64,000 nt of DNA. Origin: Streptococcus gallolyticus. Lineage in GTDB: Bacteria > Bacillota > Bacilli > Lactobacillales > Streptococcaceae. The translations under genes were made by a program, and so were the position numbers. The notes beneath the pieces were generated by a model that did not search any database, had not been told where the DNA came from, and saw nothing but the letters and a program-made list of their open reading frames with translations. Below, piece after piece: positions 16,116-25,607 of this stretch (the first letter of the stretch is position 1; each line of letters begins with the position of its first letter). The stretch lies in NCBI GenBank assembly GCA_019794795.1, contig JAIMFC010000008.1, positions 62,001-126,000 on the forward strand. The letters run 5' to 3'.

Positions 16116-17492
16116 TTATTTCCCAAGACAGAATTGGCTAAAAAGCTGAGTGATGAGTTCGTCAGGGGCAGCATCACCAGTGATTTCGCCCAGTATTTGC
16201 CAGCAACGGGTCATATCTACTTGAAGTAGATCAACAGGCATTCCCATTTCGAGGCCGTCATTGACAGCTTGGAGGGCTTGTACGGCTTGTTCAATTAGAG
16301 AAATATGACGCGCGTTAGAAAGATAGGTGGCGTCCTGTTCGACTAAGCCAGCATTTTCAAAGAAGAGTTGATTGATGGCCTCTTCGATTTGGTTGATATT
16401 TTGATTTTCCAAGACAGAAATACGAATGACTTCTTCTGGCAGTTCATGCACTTCAATCTTTTCTTCAAGGTCTGTCTTATTGAGGAGGACAATGCGACGT
16501 GTCATTTCTGAAATGGCCAAGAGTTGGCGGTCTTGCTCGGTCAAGGGCTCTGCTGCATTGAGAACGAGGAGGACCAAGTCAGCATCGGCTAGGGCTTGAC
16601 GAGAGCGTTCAACACCGATTTTTTCGACAATATCTTCCGTTTCTCGGATACCAGCCGTGTCGATGAGTTTGAGTGGGAACCCATTAATGTTGACGTATTC
16701 TTCGATAATATCGCGCGTGGTTCCTTCGATATCTGTTACAATCGCCTTATCTTCGCGGAGAAGATTGTTAAGAAGGCTTGATTTTCCAACATTTGGACGA
16801 CCGATGATAGCAGTGGAAATACCTTCGCGGAGGATTTTGCCTCGGCGAGCTGTTCGGAGGAGATTTTCCAAAAGAGTCTGGAATTCCATGGTTTTTTCAC
16901 GCACAATTTCTGTTGTTGCTTCTTCAACATCGTCGTATTCAGGATAGTCAATATTTACTTCGACTTGGGCCAAGGTATTGAGAATTTCCTGACGGGTATC
17001 ATTGATGAGTTTGGAGAGAGAGCCATCTAGCTGTTTGACAGCATTGTTCATGGCTTTGTCAGTCTTGGCGCGAATGATGTCCATGACTGCCTCAGCTTGG
17101 GTCAAGTCTACACGTCCGTTTAGAAAGGCACGCTTGGTAAATTCCCCTGGTTCAGCCATACGTGCTCCTTGGCGAATGAGGAGTTGCAAGATTTCATTGG
17201 TGATCGCAATCCCGCCGTGGGTGTTAATCTCGATGACATCTTCACGTGTAAAGGTTTTTGGTGCCTTCATGACAGATACCATAACCTCATCCAAGATCTC
17301 GTTTTTATCTGGGTCAATGATATGACCATAATTGATGGTGTGACTAGGAAGAGAATGGATATCTTTGCCTTTAAAAACCTTGTTTGCGATATCGAATGCT
17401 TGGCTACCTGATAGTCGGACAATCCCGATTGCTCCCTCACCAAGCGGAGTTGAAATAGCAGTAATTGTGTCAAATTCTTTTGTAATGCTCAT
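16116..17492 (-). CDS. mnmE: tRNA modification GTPase MnmE (TrmE)
   Basis: The product has 458 residues. An N-terminal folate-binding domain (about 1-120) is followed by a helical domain with an inserted G domain. The P-loop is [12 protein letters not shown], the switch is DIEGTTRD, and the specificity motif is LNKTDL. The protein ends FCLGK, the CxGK tail with the catalytic Cys. With MnmG it places the aminomethyl or carboxymethylaminomethyl group on wobble uridine-34 of certain tRNAs. It stands alone between two convergent or divergent units. Confidence 0.97.
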   Translation of the reverse strand: MSITKEFDTITAISTPLGEGAIGIVRLSGSQAFDIANKVFKGKDIHSLPSHTINYGHIIDPDKNEILDEVMVSVMKAPKTFTREDVIEINTHGGIAITNEILQLLIRQGARMAEPGEFTKRAFLNGRVDLTQAEAVMDIIRAKTDKAMNNAVKQLDGSLSKLINDTRQEILNTLAQVEVNIDYPEYDDVEEATTEIVREKTMEFQTLLENLLRTARRGKILREGISTAIIGRPNVGKSSLLNNLLREDKAIVTDIEGTTRDIIEEYVNINGFPLKLIDTAGIRETEDIVEKIGVERSRQALADADLVLLVLNAAEPLTEQDRQLLAISEMTRRIVLLNKTDLEEKIEVHELPEEVIRISVLENQNINQIEEAINQLFFENAGLVEQDATYLSNARHISLIEQAVQALQAVNDGLEMGMPVDLLQVDMTRCWQILGEITGDAAPDELITQLFSQFCLGK

Positions 17493-17563
17493 AAGTTTTC
17501 CTTTATTTTATCCTCTCCATTGTAGCGCAAAAAAGTCTGGTCTGCAAGATTTTGAGGTTGGTG

Positions 17564-17579
17564 CTGAAAGTACTTTCAG
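17564..17579. promoter_or_regulatory. Palindromic operator candidate, nan locus site 1
   Basis: CTGAAAGTACTTTCAG is a perfect 16-bp palindrome 56 bases upstream of the nan -35 box. A near copy (13 of 16) lies at 17625-17640. It could be the binding site of the RpiR-type regulator at 24632-25468. Confidence 0.5.
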
Positions 17580-17624
17580 AGAAATACTTGAAGACAAGAA
17601 ATTGTAAAACTAAAATCTAAACGA

Positions 17625-17640
17625 CTGAAAGCTCTTGCAG
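17625..17640. promoter_or_regulatory. Palindromic operator candidate, nan locus site 2
   Basis: CTGAAAGCTCTTGCAG matches site 1 at 13 of 16 bases and covers the -35 box, so a bound protein would contact or block polymerase. The two sites are 61 bases apart. Confidence 0.45.
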
Positions 17641-17663
17641 AAACAGGAGCTTGTATTTATAAT
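17635..17663 (+). promoter_or_regulatory. Promoter of the sialic acid operon
   Basis: TTGCAG (17635-17640) and consensus TATAAT (17658-17663) are 17 bases apart, 41 bases before nanE. Confidence 0.75.
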
Positions 17664-17668
17664 AAAAA

Positions 17669-17682
17669 TGTAAACGCTAACA
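17669..17682. promoter_or_regulatory. cre site (CcpA) at the nan transcription start
   Basis: TGTAAACGCTAACA fits the cre pattern TGNAARCGNWWNCA at every position. It lies just downstream of the -10 box, where CcpA binding represses. This predicts glucose repression of sialic acid use. Confidence 0.8.
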
Positions 17683-17704
17683 AATACAAAATAAGGAGGA
17701 AGAA

Positions 17705-18406
17705 ATGACAAGATGGACCAAAGAAGCACTGATTGAAGCTGTTCAAGGTGGCATCATCGTTTCTTGTCAAGCTTTACCAGGTGAGCCTTTGTATACTGAG
17801 GCTGGTGGTGTCATACCACTCCTTGCAAAGGCGGCAGAAGAAGGAGGGGCAGTCGGTATTCGGGCAAATAGTGTTCGAGACATTAAGGAAATTCAAGCTG
17901 TGACAGATTTGCCGATTATCGGAATTATTAAGAAAGATTACCCGCCCCAGGAACCTTTTATCACGGCAACAATGACCGAAGTAGACCAGTTGGCACAACT
18001 CAAGCCAGCTGTGATTGCCATGGATTGTACCAAACGGGAACGCTATGATGGCTTGGAAATCGCTGACTTTATCAAACAGGTCAAGGAAAAATATCCAGAA
18101 CAGCTTCTCATGGCGGATATTTCAACATTTGACGAAGGTCTAGCAGCCTTTGAAGCGGGAGTGGATTTTGTAGGACCGACCTTGTCTGGCTATACTTCCT
18201 ACAGTCCTCAAGTTGACGGACCAGATATTCCTCTGATTGAACGCCTCTGTCAAGCAGGCGTTGACGTCATCGCAGAAGGAAAAATCCACACGCCAGCACA
18301 AGCTAAGCAAATTCAAGACATTGGTGTATGCGGAGTTGTCGTCGGTGGCGCTATTACCCGACCAAAAGAAATTACCCAACGTTTTGTGGCTGGGTTGAAG
18401 GGGTAA
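17705..18406 (+). CDS. nanE: N-acetylmannosamine-6-phosphate 2-epimerase NanE
   Basis: A TIM-barrel enzyme of 233 residues with the NanE segments [19 protein letters not shown] and [13 protein letters not shown], and the phosphate-binding VGGAITRP near the end. It converts ManNAc-6-P to GlcNAc-6-P, the last dedicated step before the amino-sugar pathway. First gene of the nan operon, with AAGGAGG before the ATG. Confidence 0.95.
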   Translation: MTRWTKEALIEAVQGGIIVSCQALPGEPLYTEAGGVIPLLAKAAEEGGAVGIRANSVRDIKEIQAVTDLPIIGIIKKDYPPQEPFITATMTEVDQLAQLKPAVIAMDCTKRERYDGLEIADFIKQVKEKYPEQLLMADISTFDEGLAAFEAGVDFVGPTLSGYTSYSPQVDGPDIPLIERLCQAGVDVIAEGKIHTPAQAKQIQDIGVCGVVVGGAITRPKEITQRFVAGLKG

Positions 18407-18505
18407 ATAAACAGTTTAACTCAAAAAATGGAGGACAATCTATCGAGAAAATTCTAGGAACTATTACATAACGGTCTATAAACATATTATTCAAAGGAGT
18501 TTCAC

Positions 18506-19828
18506 ATGAAAACGAAAAAACTTGTTTTATCAATGTTGGCAGGTGTGGCAGCCTTGTCTTTGGCAGCTTGTGGTAGCTCATCAAATGCTACTAAAGATAG
18601 CAAATCAAGTCCAGCAGATTCTTCTAAGACAGAAATCACTTGGTGGGCATTCCCAGTCTTTACCCAAGAAAATGCGGATGACGGTGTTGGTACCTATGAA
18701 AAATCAATCATCGCAGCATTTGAAAAAGCCAATCCAGACATTACTGTAAAACTGGAAACCATAGACTTTACATCAGGTCCTGAAAAAATTACTACTGCCA
18801 TTGAAGCAGGTACAGCTCCAGACGTTCTTTTTGATGCACCAGGTCGTATTATTCAATATGGTAAAAATGGCAAGTTAGCAGAATTGAATGATCTCTTTAC
18901 AGATGACTTTGTCAAAGATGTCAACAATGACAATATCATTCAAGCTTCTAAGGCAGGGGACAAAGCCTATATGTATCCAATCAGTTCGGCTCCATTCTAC
19001 ATGGCCTTGAACAAGAAAATGCTGAAAGATGCTGGTGTTCTTGACCTTGTAAAAGAAGGTTGGACAACTGATGATTTTGAAAAAGTGTTGAAAGCTTTGA
19101 AGGATAAAGGTTACACACCAGGTTCCCTCTTCTGTAATGGTCAAGGTGGTGACCAAGGTTCACGTGCCTTCTTAGCAAACCTCTATAGTGGCACAATCAC
19201 AAACGCAGAAGTTACAAAATATACAACTGACGAATCAAACATGGTCAAAGCCTTGGGAAAAGCTGCTGATTGGATTACAGATGGCATGTTGATGAATGGT
19301 TCTCAATTCGATGGTTCTGCTGACATCCAAAACTTTGCAAATGGACAAACTTCATTTACCATTCTTTGGGCTCCTTCATTTATCGGAACTCAAGGACAAT
19401 TATTGAAAGCGAGTGGAGTGGAAGTTGTTGAAGTACCTTACCCTTCTGATGAAGGCAAACCAGCCCTTGAATATTTGATTAACGGCTTTGCAGTATTTAA
19501 CAATGGCAAAGAAGAAAAAGTAGCAGCTGCTAAGAAATTTATCCAATTCATCGCAGACGATAAAGAATGGGGTCCAAAAGACGTAGTTCGTACAGGCGCC
19601 TTCCCAGTTCGCACTTCATATGGTAAATTGTATGACACTGAACGCATGGAAACAATCAACACTTGGACACAATACTATTCTCCATACTACAATACTGTTG
19701 ATGGTTTCGCAGAAATGCGTACACTTTGGTTCCCAATGCTTCAATCTGTATCAAATGGTGATGAAAAAGCTGAACCAGCTTTGAAGACCTTTACAGAAAA
19801 AGCAAATGAAACCATGAAAGCTAAGTAA
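18506..19828 (+). CDS. satA: Sialic acid ABC transporter, substrate-binding lipoprotein
   Basis: A 440-residue extracellular solute-binding protein of the sugar type. The signal peptide ends in the lipobox LSLAAC, with the lipidated Cys near residue 22, followed by a Ser/Lys linker. The context (nanE before, two permeases and nanA after) points to N-acetylneuraminate, as for pneumococcal SatA. No ATPase gene is in the operon. Such importers usually share MsmK, encoded elsewhere, which is inference here. Confidence 0.9.
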   Translation: MKTKKLVLSMLAGVAALSLAACGSSSNATKDSKSSPADSSKTEITWWAFPVFTQENADDGVGTYEKSIIAAFEKANPDITVKLETIDFTSGPEKITTAIEAGTAPDVLFDAPGRIIQYGKNGKLAELNDLFTDDFVKDVNNDNIIQASKAGDKAYMYPISSAPFYMALNKKMLKDAGVLDLVKEGWTTDDFEKVLKALKDKGYTPGSLFCNGQGGDQGSRAFLANLYSGTITNAEVTKYTTDESNMVKALGKAADWITDGMLMNGSQFDGSADIQNFANGQTSFTILWAPSFIGTQGQLLKASGVEVVEVPYPSDEGKPALEYLINGFAVFNNGKEEKVAAAKKFIQFIADDKEWGPKDVVRTGAFPVRTSYGKLYDTERMETINTWTQYYSPYYNTVDGFAEMRTLWFPMLQSVSNGDEKAEPALKTFTEKANETMKAK

Positions 19829-19836
19829 TCCTATTC

Positions 19837-19872
19837 CCCCCTTTCTCGGTTCCTAGGGAAAGGGGGCTTTTT
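19837..19872 (+). terminator. Intercistronic hairpin between the binding protein and permease genes
   Basis: The 9-bp stem CCCCCTTTC/GAAAGGGGG has a 12-base loop, followed by C and five T. Partial termination would make far more binding protein than permease, as is common in ABC operons. Confidence 0.8.
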
Positions 19873-19898
19873 CAAAAAAATAAAGCGAGGTGTTCCTT

Positions 19899-20786
19899 GT
19901 GCGCGTAAGCAAGATAAAATTGAGAGAAACACTTGTATCATATGCCTTCTTGGCACCAATCTTACTTTTCTTTACCGTATTTGTCTTAGCTCCTATGATA
20001 ATGGGATTTATTACTAGCTTTTTCAAATACACGATGACTGAATTTACCTTTATTGGGTTAGATAATTATAGTCGGATGTTTCATGATGAGATTTTCCTTA
20101 AATCTTTGAAAAATACGCTGATTATTGTAGTGGGGTCAGTTCCGATTGTAGTCTTTTTCTCACTCTTTGTGGCTTCACAAACGTATGAGAAGAATGTGAT
20201 TGTTCGTTCCTTTTATCGTTTTGTCTTCTTCCTTCCAGTTGTTACAGGTAGTGTTGCTGTAACAGTTGTTTGGAAATGGATTTACGATCCACTATCAGGT
20301 ATTTTGAACTTCATTTTGGAGTCTGGTGGTATTATTTCACAAAATATCAGCTGGTTGGGGGATAAACAGTGGGCCTTGATGGCGATTATTCTCATTCTTT
20401 TGACGACATCAGTTGGGCAACCGATTATTCTTTATATTGCTGCAATGGGAAATATTGATAATTCCCTCTGTGAAGCAGCGCGCGTGGATGGTGCGACAGA
20501 ACGTCAAGTATTTTGGAATATTAAGTGGCCAAGTCTTTTGCCTACAACACTTTATATTGCTATTATCACTACCATAAATTCTTTCCAATGTTTTGCCCTT
20601 ATTCAGCTCTTAACTTCTGGTGGGCCAAACTACTCAACCAGTACCCTCATGTACTACCTTTATGAAAAAGCCTTTAAGTTGTCAGAATACGGCTATGCCA
20701 ATACTATGGGTGTCTTCCTAGCAGTATTGATTGCCATTATTAGTTTTGCCCAATTCAAGATTTTGGGTAATGATGTTGAATACTAG
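19899..20786 (+). CDS. satB: Sialic acid ABC transporter permease 1
   Basis: A MalF-type sugar permease (295 residues) with six membrane helices and the EAA loop CEAARVDGATERQVFWNIKW. The GTG at 19899 is preferred because GCGAGG ends eight bases upstream; the in-frame GTG at 19890 overlaps that site. It partners the permease at 20800. Confidence 0.9.
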   Translation: MRVSKIKLRETLVSYAFLAPILLFFTVFVLAPMIMGFITSFFKYTMTEFTFIGLDNYSRMFHDEIFLKSLKNTLIIVVGSVPIVVFFSLFVASQTYEKNVIVRSFYRFVFFLPVVTGSVAVTVVWKWIYDPLSGILNFILESGGIISQNISWLGDKQWALMAIILILLTTSVGQPIILYIAAMGNIDNSLCEAARVDGATERQVFWNIKWPSLLPTTLYIAIITTINSFQCFALIQLLTSGGPNYSTSTLMYYLYEKAFKLSEYGYANTMGVFLAVLIAIISFAQFKILGNDVEY

Positions 20787-20799
20787 AAAGGAGCTCGAT

Positions 20800-21627
20800 A
20801 TGAAGAAAAAAACTTCACTTTTTGATATTGTTTCTTTGATTATTTTGGCTCTTTTGACAGTTTTCTTTATTTTCCCATTTTATTGGATTTTGACGGGGGC
20901 TTTTAAGGCACAGCCAGCGACCATTGTCATTCCACCACAATGGTGGCCAGCCCAGCCAACCATGGAAAATTTTGAAAAACTAATTGTACAAAATCCTGCC
21001 TGGCAGTGGTTGTGGAATAGTGTCTTCATTTCCTTAGTAACCATGATTTTGGTCTGTGTGACTTCAGCTTTAGCTGGATATGTCTTGGCTAAAAAACGTT
21101 TCTACGGTCAAAAACTTCTCTTTTCACTTTTCATTGCAGCTATGGCCTTGCCTAAACAAGTTGTCTTGGTTCCCTTGGTTCGTATTGTGAATTTCATGGG
21201 CATTCACGATACACTGGCAGCGGTTATCCTACCATTAGTTGGTTGGCCGTTCGGTGTCTTTCTCATGAAACAGTTTAGTGAAAATATCCCAACTGAGCTC
21301 TTGGAATCAGCAAAAATTGATGGTTGTGGTGAATTGAGAACCTTTGTCAGTGTTGCTTTTCCAATTGTTAAACCAGGGTTCGCAGCTCTAGCAATCTTTA
21401 CCTTTATCAACACTTGGAATGATTACTTTATGCAGTTGGTTATGTTGACTTCACGTCAAAATCTGACTATTTCGCTCGGTGTGGCAACGATGCAGGCTGA
21501 AATGGCGACCAACTATGGTTTGATTATGGCGGGTGCAGCTCTGGCAGCAGTGCCAATCGTGACTGTATTCCTTATCTTCCAAAAATCATTTACACAAGGT
21601 ATTACCATGGGAGCGGTTAAAGGATAG
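20800..21627 (+). CDS. satC: Sialic acid ABC transporter permease 2
   Basis: A MalG-type permease (275 residues) with the EAA loop LLESAKIDGCGELRTFVSVA and a C-terminus TQGITMGAVKG typical of this group. The start is set by AAAGGAG six bases upstream of ATG 20800. The upstream open frame overlapping satB is not used. Confidence 0.92.
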   Translation: MKKKTSLFDIVSLIILALLTVFFIFPFYWILTGAFKAQPATIVIPPQWWPAQPTMENFEKLIVQNPAWQWLWNSVFISLVTMILVCVTSALAGYVLAKKRFYGQKLLFSLFIAAMALPKQVVLVPLVRIVNFMGIHDTLAAVILPLVGWPFGVFLMKQFSENIPTELLESAKIDGCGELRTFVSVAFPIVKPGFAALAIFTFINTWNDYFMQLVMLTSRQNLTISLGVATMQAEMATNYGLIMAGAALAAVPIVTVFLIFQKSFTQGITMGAVKG

Positions 21628-21646
21628 GAAGAGAGAGGAACAGTTT

Positions 21647-22099
21647 ATGATATTTGATAATTTAGAAAATCTGAAGATGTATAAGGGGCTTCATCCTGAT
21701 TTAGATACAGCTATTGATTATATTGATAGCAATGACTTATCGCTTTTAGATTTTGGTAGCTATCAAGTAGACGGAGATAAAGTTTTCTTCTTTGTACAAA
21801 AAAATGTCACTAATACAGAAGTTTCCCATGAATTTGAATACCACGAATCTTATTTGGATCTGCATTTTTTACGGAAGGGAAAAGAGCTTGTCAAATTTGG
21901 TATTGGCTTTGAAGAACAGTGCCAAGCTTATGATGGAGATAGGGACTTTGCATCAGCTACTTGCGAATATGCAGTAGATTTTGAATTGGACTCAGAGCAT
22001 TTTGCCCTCTTTATGCCAGGGGAATTGCATCAACCAAATCTGCGTTTGGATGGTTATGAAAATGTAGAAAAGTGTGTCTTTAAGGTATTATTAGACTAG
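21647..22099 (+). CDS. YhcH/YjgK/YiaL (DUF386) family protein, sialic acid anomerase-like
   Basis: A 150-residue cupin-like protein with conserved segments EYHESYLDLHFLRKGKE (metal and substrate face), FALFMPGELHQPN and KCVFKVLLD. Members of this family in nan operons have been shown to speed mutarotation of N-acetylneuraminate (NanQ). Position between transporter and lyase fits that job, since uptake and lyase may prefer different anomers. Confidence 0.85.
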   Translation: MIFDNLENLKMYKGLHPDLDTAIDYIDSNDLSLLDFGSYQVDGDKVFFFVQKNVTNTEVSHEFEYHESYLDLHFLRKGKELVKFGIGFEEQCQAYDGDRDFASATCEYAVDFELDSEHFALFMPGELHQPNLRLDGYENVEKCVFKVLLD

Positions 22100-22117
22100 T
22101 CTTGATTGGAGGAAACG

Positions 22118-22783
22118 ATGAAAGTGAAAATAGATAAAATGTTCAAAAAAATATTTTCTGTTGACAATCGCTTTATGCGTTTTTGTGAACGAATATTAGA
22201 CCTTCTTGTTCTGAATCTTCTTTTCATTTTTACTTGTCTTCCACTTGTGACGATCGGTATTGCTAAGATGAGTCTGTATCAGGTCTTATTAACTCTGAGA
22301 GAAGAACAGCATGTGGCAGTGTTGCCGAGTTATATTACAGCAGTTCGAGCCAATAGCAAGCGCGGCTTACTCTTGGGGTTAGGAGAAGTGACGGTCATCT
22401 TGGTTTGTCTCCTGGATATGAGGATTTTGGGGCAACTAGGCAACGGACTTGGTCAGGTCTTGCGTTTAGTATGTATTGCCATGCTATTCTTGCTATTGAT
22501 GACTTCCTTTTACCTTTATCCTCTAGCGCTACGAGACCAGTCACCTTATTTCGTTTTAATAAAGAAAGCCTTTTTGCTAACTTGTCTGAATTTCCCCTGG
22601 TCTTTTCTCATGGTGGGAATACTCGGCTTAATTTATTTGATTTTATACAGTTCATTGCTGACATTTCTTTTGGGAATGAGTATCTTAATTCTCATTGGAT
22701 TTGCAGCCTTGGGCTATGCCTATATGTCTTTCATGGAAAGATTAGTTGAAAAATATTTGACTTTAGGATTTAGAATGGAGTAA
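22118..22783 (+). CDS. DUF624 (YesL-like) membrane protein
   Basis: A 221-residue protein with about five membrane helices. The start at 22118 has GGAGG five bases upstream. The early FCERILDLLVLNLLFIFTCLP and the LVTIGIAKMSLY stretch are typical of YesL proteins. These genes are found in many carbohydrate-uptake operons of Firmicutes, but their function is unknown. It lies between the YhcH-like gene and nanA, three bases before the latter. Confidence 0.8.
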   Translation: MKVKIDKMFKKIFSVDNRFMRFCERILDLLVLNLLFIFTCLPLVTIGIAKMSLYQVLLTLREEQHVAVLPSYITAVRANSKRGLLLGLGEVTVILVCLLDMRILGQLGNGLGQVLRLVCIAMLFLLLMTSFYLYPLALRDQSPYFVLIKKAFLLTCLNFPWSFLMVGILGLIYLILYSSLLTFLLGMSILILIGFAALGYAYMSFMERLVEKYLTLGFRME

Positions 22784-22785
22784 CA

Positions 22786-23703
22786 ATGAAAAATTTATCT
22801 AAATACCACGGCGTATTACCAGCTTTCTACGCTTGTTATGATGAAGCTGGTGAGATTAGTCGCCAAGGTGTTCGTGCCTTGACCCAATATTTTATTGATA
22901 AGGGGGTACAGGGGCTTTATGTAAATGGTTCTTCTGGGGAGTGTATCTACCAAAGTGTGGAAGATCGTAAGATTGTTTTGGAAGAAGTGATGACACTTGC
23001 CAAGGGGAAATTAACTATTATTGCTCACGTGGCTTGCAACAATACTAAGGATAGTATTGAATTGGCCAAGCATGCAGAAAGTTTAGGTGTAGATGCCATT
23101 GCTGCCATTCCGCCGATTTATTTCCGCCTGCCCGAGCATGCCATTGCAGCCTATTGGAATGCGATTTCAGAAGCAGCGCCAAATACAGACTTTGTCATTT
23201 ACAATATTCCTCAGTTGGCTGGAGTTGCCCTAACCCCTAGTTTGTATAAAGAAATATTGAAAAATCCACGCGTTATCGGTGTGAAAAATTCATCTATGCC
23301 TGTGCAAGATATTCAAACTTTTGCCAGCATCGGTGGTCCAGACCATCTAGTCTTTAATGGGCCAGATGAACAATTCTTGGGTGGTCGTCTTATGGGTGCT
23401 CAAGCAGGTATTGGTGGTACTTATGGTGCTATGCCAGAGCTTTTCCTCATGTTAAACAAACTCATTGCCGATAAGGACTTGGATAAGGCGCGTGAATTGC
23501 AATTTGCGATTAATGATATTATCGCGGTCTTAGTGAGTGGTCATGGCAATATGTACGGCATTATTAAAGCTGTTCTCAAAACAAATGAAGGCTTGGAACT
23601 TGGAGGCGTTCGTTCTCCATTAGCGAATCTGATTGACGCGGATCAGGAGATTGTCGAAAAGGCAGCAGCTATGATTCGTCAAGCAAAGGAAACTTTCTGT
23701 TAA
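22786..23703 (+). CDS. nanA: N-acetylneuraminate lyase NanA
   Basis: A class I aldolase of the DHDPS/NAL family (305 residues). The Schiff-base Lys167 is in GVKNSS, the catalytic Tyr139 in FVIYNIPQLAG, and the carboxylate loop is NGSSGE at 47-52. It cleaves N-acetylneuraminate to pyruvate and N-acetylmannosamine in the cytosol. It must be told apart from the sialidase also called nanA in pneumococcus; this is the lyase. Confidence 0.95.
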   Translation: MKNLSKYHGVLPAFYACYDEAGEISRQGVRALTQYFIDKGVQGLYVNGSSGECIYQSVEDRKIVLEEVMTLAKGKLTIIAHVACNNTKDSIELAKHAESLGVDAIAAIPPIYFRLPEHAIAAYWNAISEAAPNTDFVIYNIPQLAGVALTPSLYKEILKNPRVIGVKNSSMPVQDIQTFASIGGPDHLVFNGPDEQFLGGRLMGAQAGIGGTYGAMPELFLMLNKLIADKDLDKARELQFAINDIIAVLVSGHGNMYGIIKAVLKTNEGLELGGVRSPLANLIDADQEIVEKAAAMIRQAKETFC

Positions 23704-23723
23704 GTTAGAAAGTGAGGTGTATC

Positions 23724-24617
23724 ATGAAAGTTTACGTCGCAATTGATATCGGCGGTACCAGTATAAAATACGGCCTCATAGATGAAGAAGAAAATCTCGT
23801 GGAGGGACATGAAACGCCAACTCAGGCTTACTTGGGTGGTCCTCATATTCTCGAAAAGGTAGCGAGCATTGTTGACTCTTATAGGAAAGTCCATGAAGTT
23901 TTGGGGATTTGTATCTCTTCAGCGGGGATGGTAAATCCTGATAAGGGAGAAATTTTCTATGCTGGACCCCAAATTCCAAATTATGCAGGAACTCGTTTCA
24001 AGCATGATTTGGAGGAACGTTTTGATTTGCCTTGCGAGATTGAAAATGATGTGAATTGTGCTGGTTTAGCAGAAGTGATGTCAGGAAATGCTATGGGGGC
24101 TAAGATCGCAGTGTGTTTGACAGTTGGAACTGGTATCGGTGGCTGTCTGGTCATTGATAAGCAGGTGTTCCATGGTTTTAGCAATTCAGCTTGCGAGGTG
24201 GGGTATATGCATTTGCCAGGAGGAGCTTTCCAAGATTTGGCGTCCACATCAGCCTTGGTGAAATACGTTGCAGACAGACATGGGCAAAGTTTGGAACATT
24301 GGAATGGCAAGCGCATTTTCCGTGAAGCAACGGAAGGTAATCCTTACTGCATTGAAGGGATTGACCGCATGGTGGATTATTTGGCACAAGGAATTGCCAA
24401 TATCTGCTATGTAACCAATCCGCAGAAAGTGGTTCTGGGTGGCGGAATTATGGCACAAGAAGCCCTTCTCAAACCCAAAATTCAAGTAGCTGTCAACAAG
24501 TATCTGGTATCTAGCCTAGCTGATAAGACAGAACTTACCTTTGCACATCATCGCAATACAGCAGGCATGTTTGGAGCGTATTACCATTTCAAAATGCAGC
24601 AGAAAAATAGAAAATGA
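23724..24617 (+). CDS. nanK: ROK-family sugar kinase, probably N-acetylmannosamine kinase
   Basis: A 297-residue ROK kinase with the ATP loop AIDIGGTSIKYG and the phosphate motif LTVGTGIGGCL. The usual ROK zinc motif CxCGxxGCxE is replaced by YMHLPGGAFQDLAST, so it should lack the structural zinc. The operon position predicts ManNAc as substrate. The ATG at 23724 is used (GAGGTG four bases upstream). The stop codon lies inside the terminator stem. Confidence 0.85.
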   Translation: MKVYVAIDIGGTSIKYGLIDEEENLVEGHETPTQAYLGGPHILEKVASIVDSYRKVHEVLGICISSAGMVNPDKGEIFYAGPQIPNYAGTRFKHDLEERFDLPCEIENDVNCAGLAEVMSGNAMGAKIAVCLTVGTGIGGCLVIDKQVFHGFSNSACEVGYMHLPGGAFQDLASTSALVKYVADRHGQSLEHWNGKRIFREATEGNPYCIEGIDRMVDYLAQGIANICYVTNPQKVVLGGGIMAQEALLKPKIQVAVNKYLVSSLADKTELTFAHHRNTAGMFGAYYHFKMQQKNRK

Positions 24618-24640
24618 AGTCCAAATGGGCTTCATTTTCT
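24609..24640. terminator. Bidirectional terminator between nanK and the RpiR gene
   Basis: The arms AGAAAATGAAGTCC and GGGCTTCATTTTCT pair around AAAT with one G-T pair. The element overlaps the 3' ends of both convergent genes. Confidence 0.8.
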
Positions 24641-25468
24641 TGTACGTTTATAGGGTTTGGTCCAGTAGCTATTGAAAATTTCCTCCTTGCGAGGGCGGTC
24701 GATTTCACGGAAGTGAGCATAGAGGATATCCAGTAGGATCAGCATAGGGAATTGTGGGGAAATACGATTTCCGTAATTCAGATGGTGAACAGAAGCCAGT
24801 TTGACATTTTCTGTTAAAGATTTAGTTTCAAGTGGAGGAGCAGTAGTTAGCAAAACAGTTTTTGCTCTCATCTCTTGGGCAGAAAGGAGGCTATCAATGA
24901 CGGACTTTGTTTCTCCTGAAAGGGAAAATCCGATGACTAAACACCTCTCATCCAAAATGCTAATGGTCCATGAAAAACTATCTTGATCTGTCAAGGCTTC
25001 GCAAACCACCCCTAGTCGCATGAGGCGGAGCTTGAATTCGCGGGCAACGAGACCAGATGATCCAAGACCGAAGAAATAAACTCGTTCGGCGTCTTCCACC
25101 ATATTGGCAATACGCTGGATTTGATCTTCATCAATCATCTCTTGGGTTTGCGCAATCAGTTCTTCATAATCATAGAAAACGCGACGAGTCAGCTCTTTTT
25201 CCATTTGCAGAAGAGAAGTTTTGGCCAAGTCTTCCAATTCTTTTTGGTACTGAAAAAGAAAGGCGCGGTAGCCTGAAAAATCACATTTTTTAGCAAAGCG
25301 AGTAAGAGCAGCTTGGGAAATGTGCAAGCGCTCCGCAACAGCCTGTGAGGACAGATCCTTGTCCGATTTGCCCGCTTCTAAAAAATAATCTGCAATACTG
25401 GTTTCCAAATCTGTGAAATATTCTTTTTGTCGGTTGATAGTAGAGAAAATACTCTGTGAAAAATTCAT
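24632..25468 (-). CDS. nanR: RpiR-family transcriptional regulator of sialic acid use (NanR-like)
   Basis: A 278-residue protein with an N-terminal helix-turn-helix (about residues 25-70, SSQAVAERLHISQAALTRFA). A SIS phosphosugar domain follows (about 115-245, FGLGSSGLVAREFKLRLMRLG and SLSGETKSV). It probably senses a sugar phosphate such as ManNAc-6-P. It sits convergent to the nan operon; palindromes at 17564, 17625 and 25508 are candidate targets. Confidence 0.88.
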   Translation of the reverse strand: MNFSQSIFSTINRQKEYFTDLETSIADYFLEAGKSDKDLSSQAVAERLHISQAALTRFAKKCDFSGYRAFLFQYQKELEDLAKTSLLQMEKELTRRVFYDYEELIAQTQEMIDEDQIQRIANMVEDAERVYFFGLGSSGLVAREFKLRLMRLGVVCEALTDQDSFSWTISILDERCLVIGFSLSGETKSVIDSLLSAQEMRAKTVLLTTAPPLETKSLTENVKLASVHHLNYGNRISPQFPMLILLDILYAHFREIDRPRKEEIFNSYWTKPYKRTRK

Positions 25469-25507
25469 TGGTATGCCCTTTTTTCTAGTTTACAAGCAGA
25501 TTATACC

Positions 25508-25526
25508 ACAAGTTGAGAAAACTTGT
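25508..25526. promoter_or_regulatory. Inverted repeat between the RpiR gene and rpiA
   Basis: ACAAGTT and AACTTGT form a perfect 7-bp inverted repeat around GAGAA, 40 bases upstream of the RpiR start codon. It could be an autoregulatory operator, although it differs from the palindromes at the nan promoter. Confidence 0.35.
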
Positions 25527-25544
25527 AACCGTTTTATTGTCCCG

Positions 25545-25573
25545 TGGAAATCAATTCAAATTTGTGGTAGAAT
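25545..25573 (+). promoter_or_regulatory. Promoter of rpiA
   Basis: TGGAAA (25545-25550), a 17-base spacer and TAGAAT (25568-25573) with an extended -10 TGG directly before it. Confidence 0.5.
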
Positions 25574-25607
25574 AAACCTAGCCAAAACAAAAGGAGAATA
25601 GAATCTA

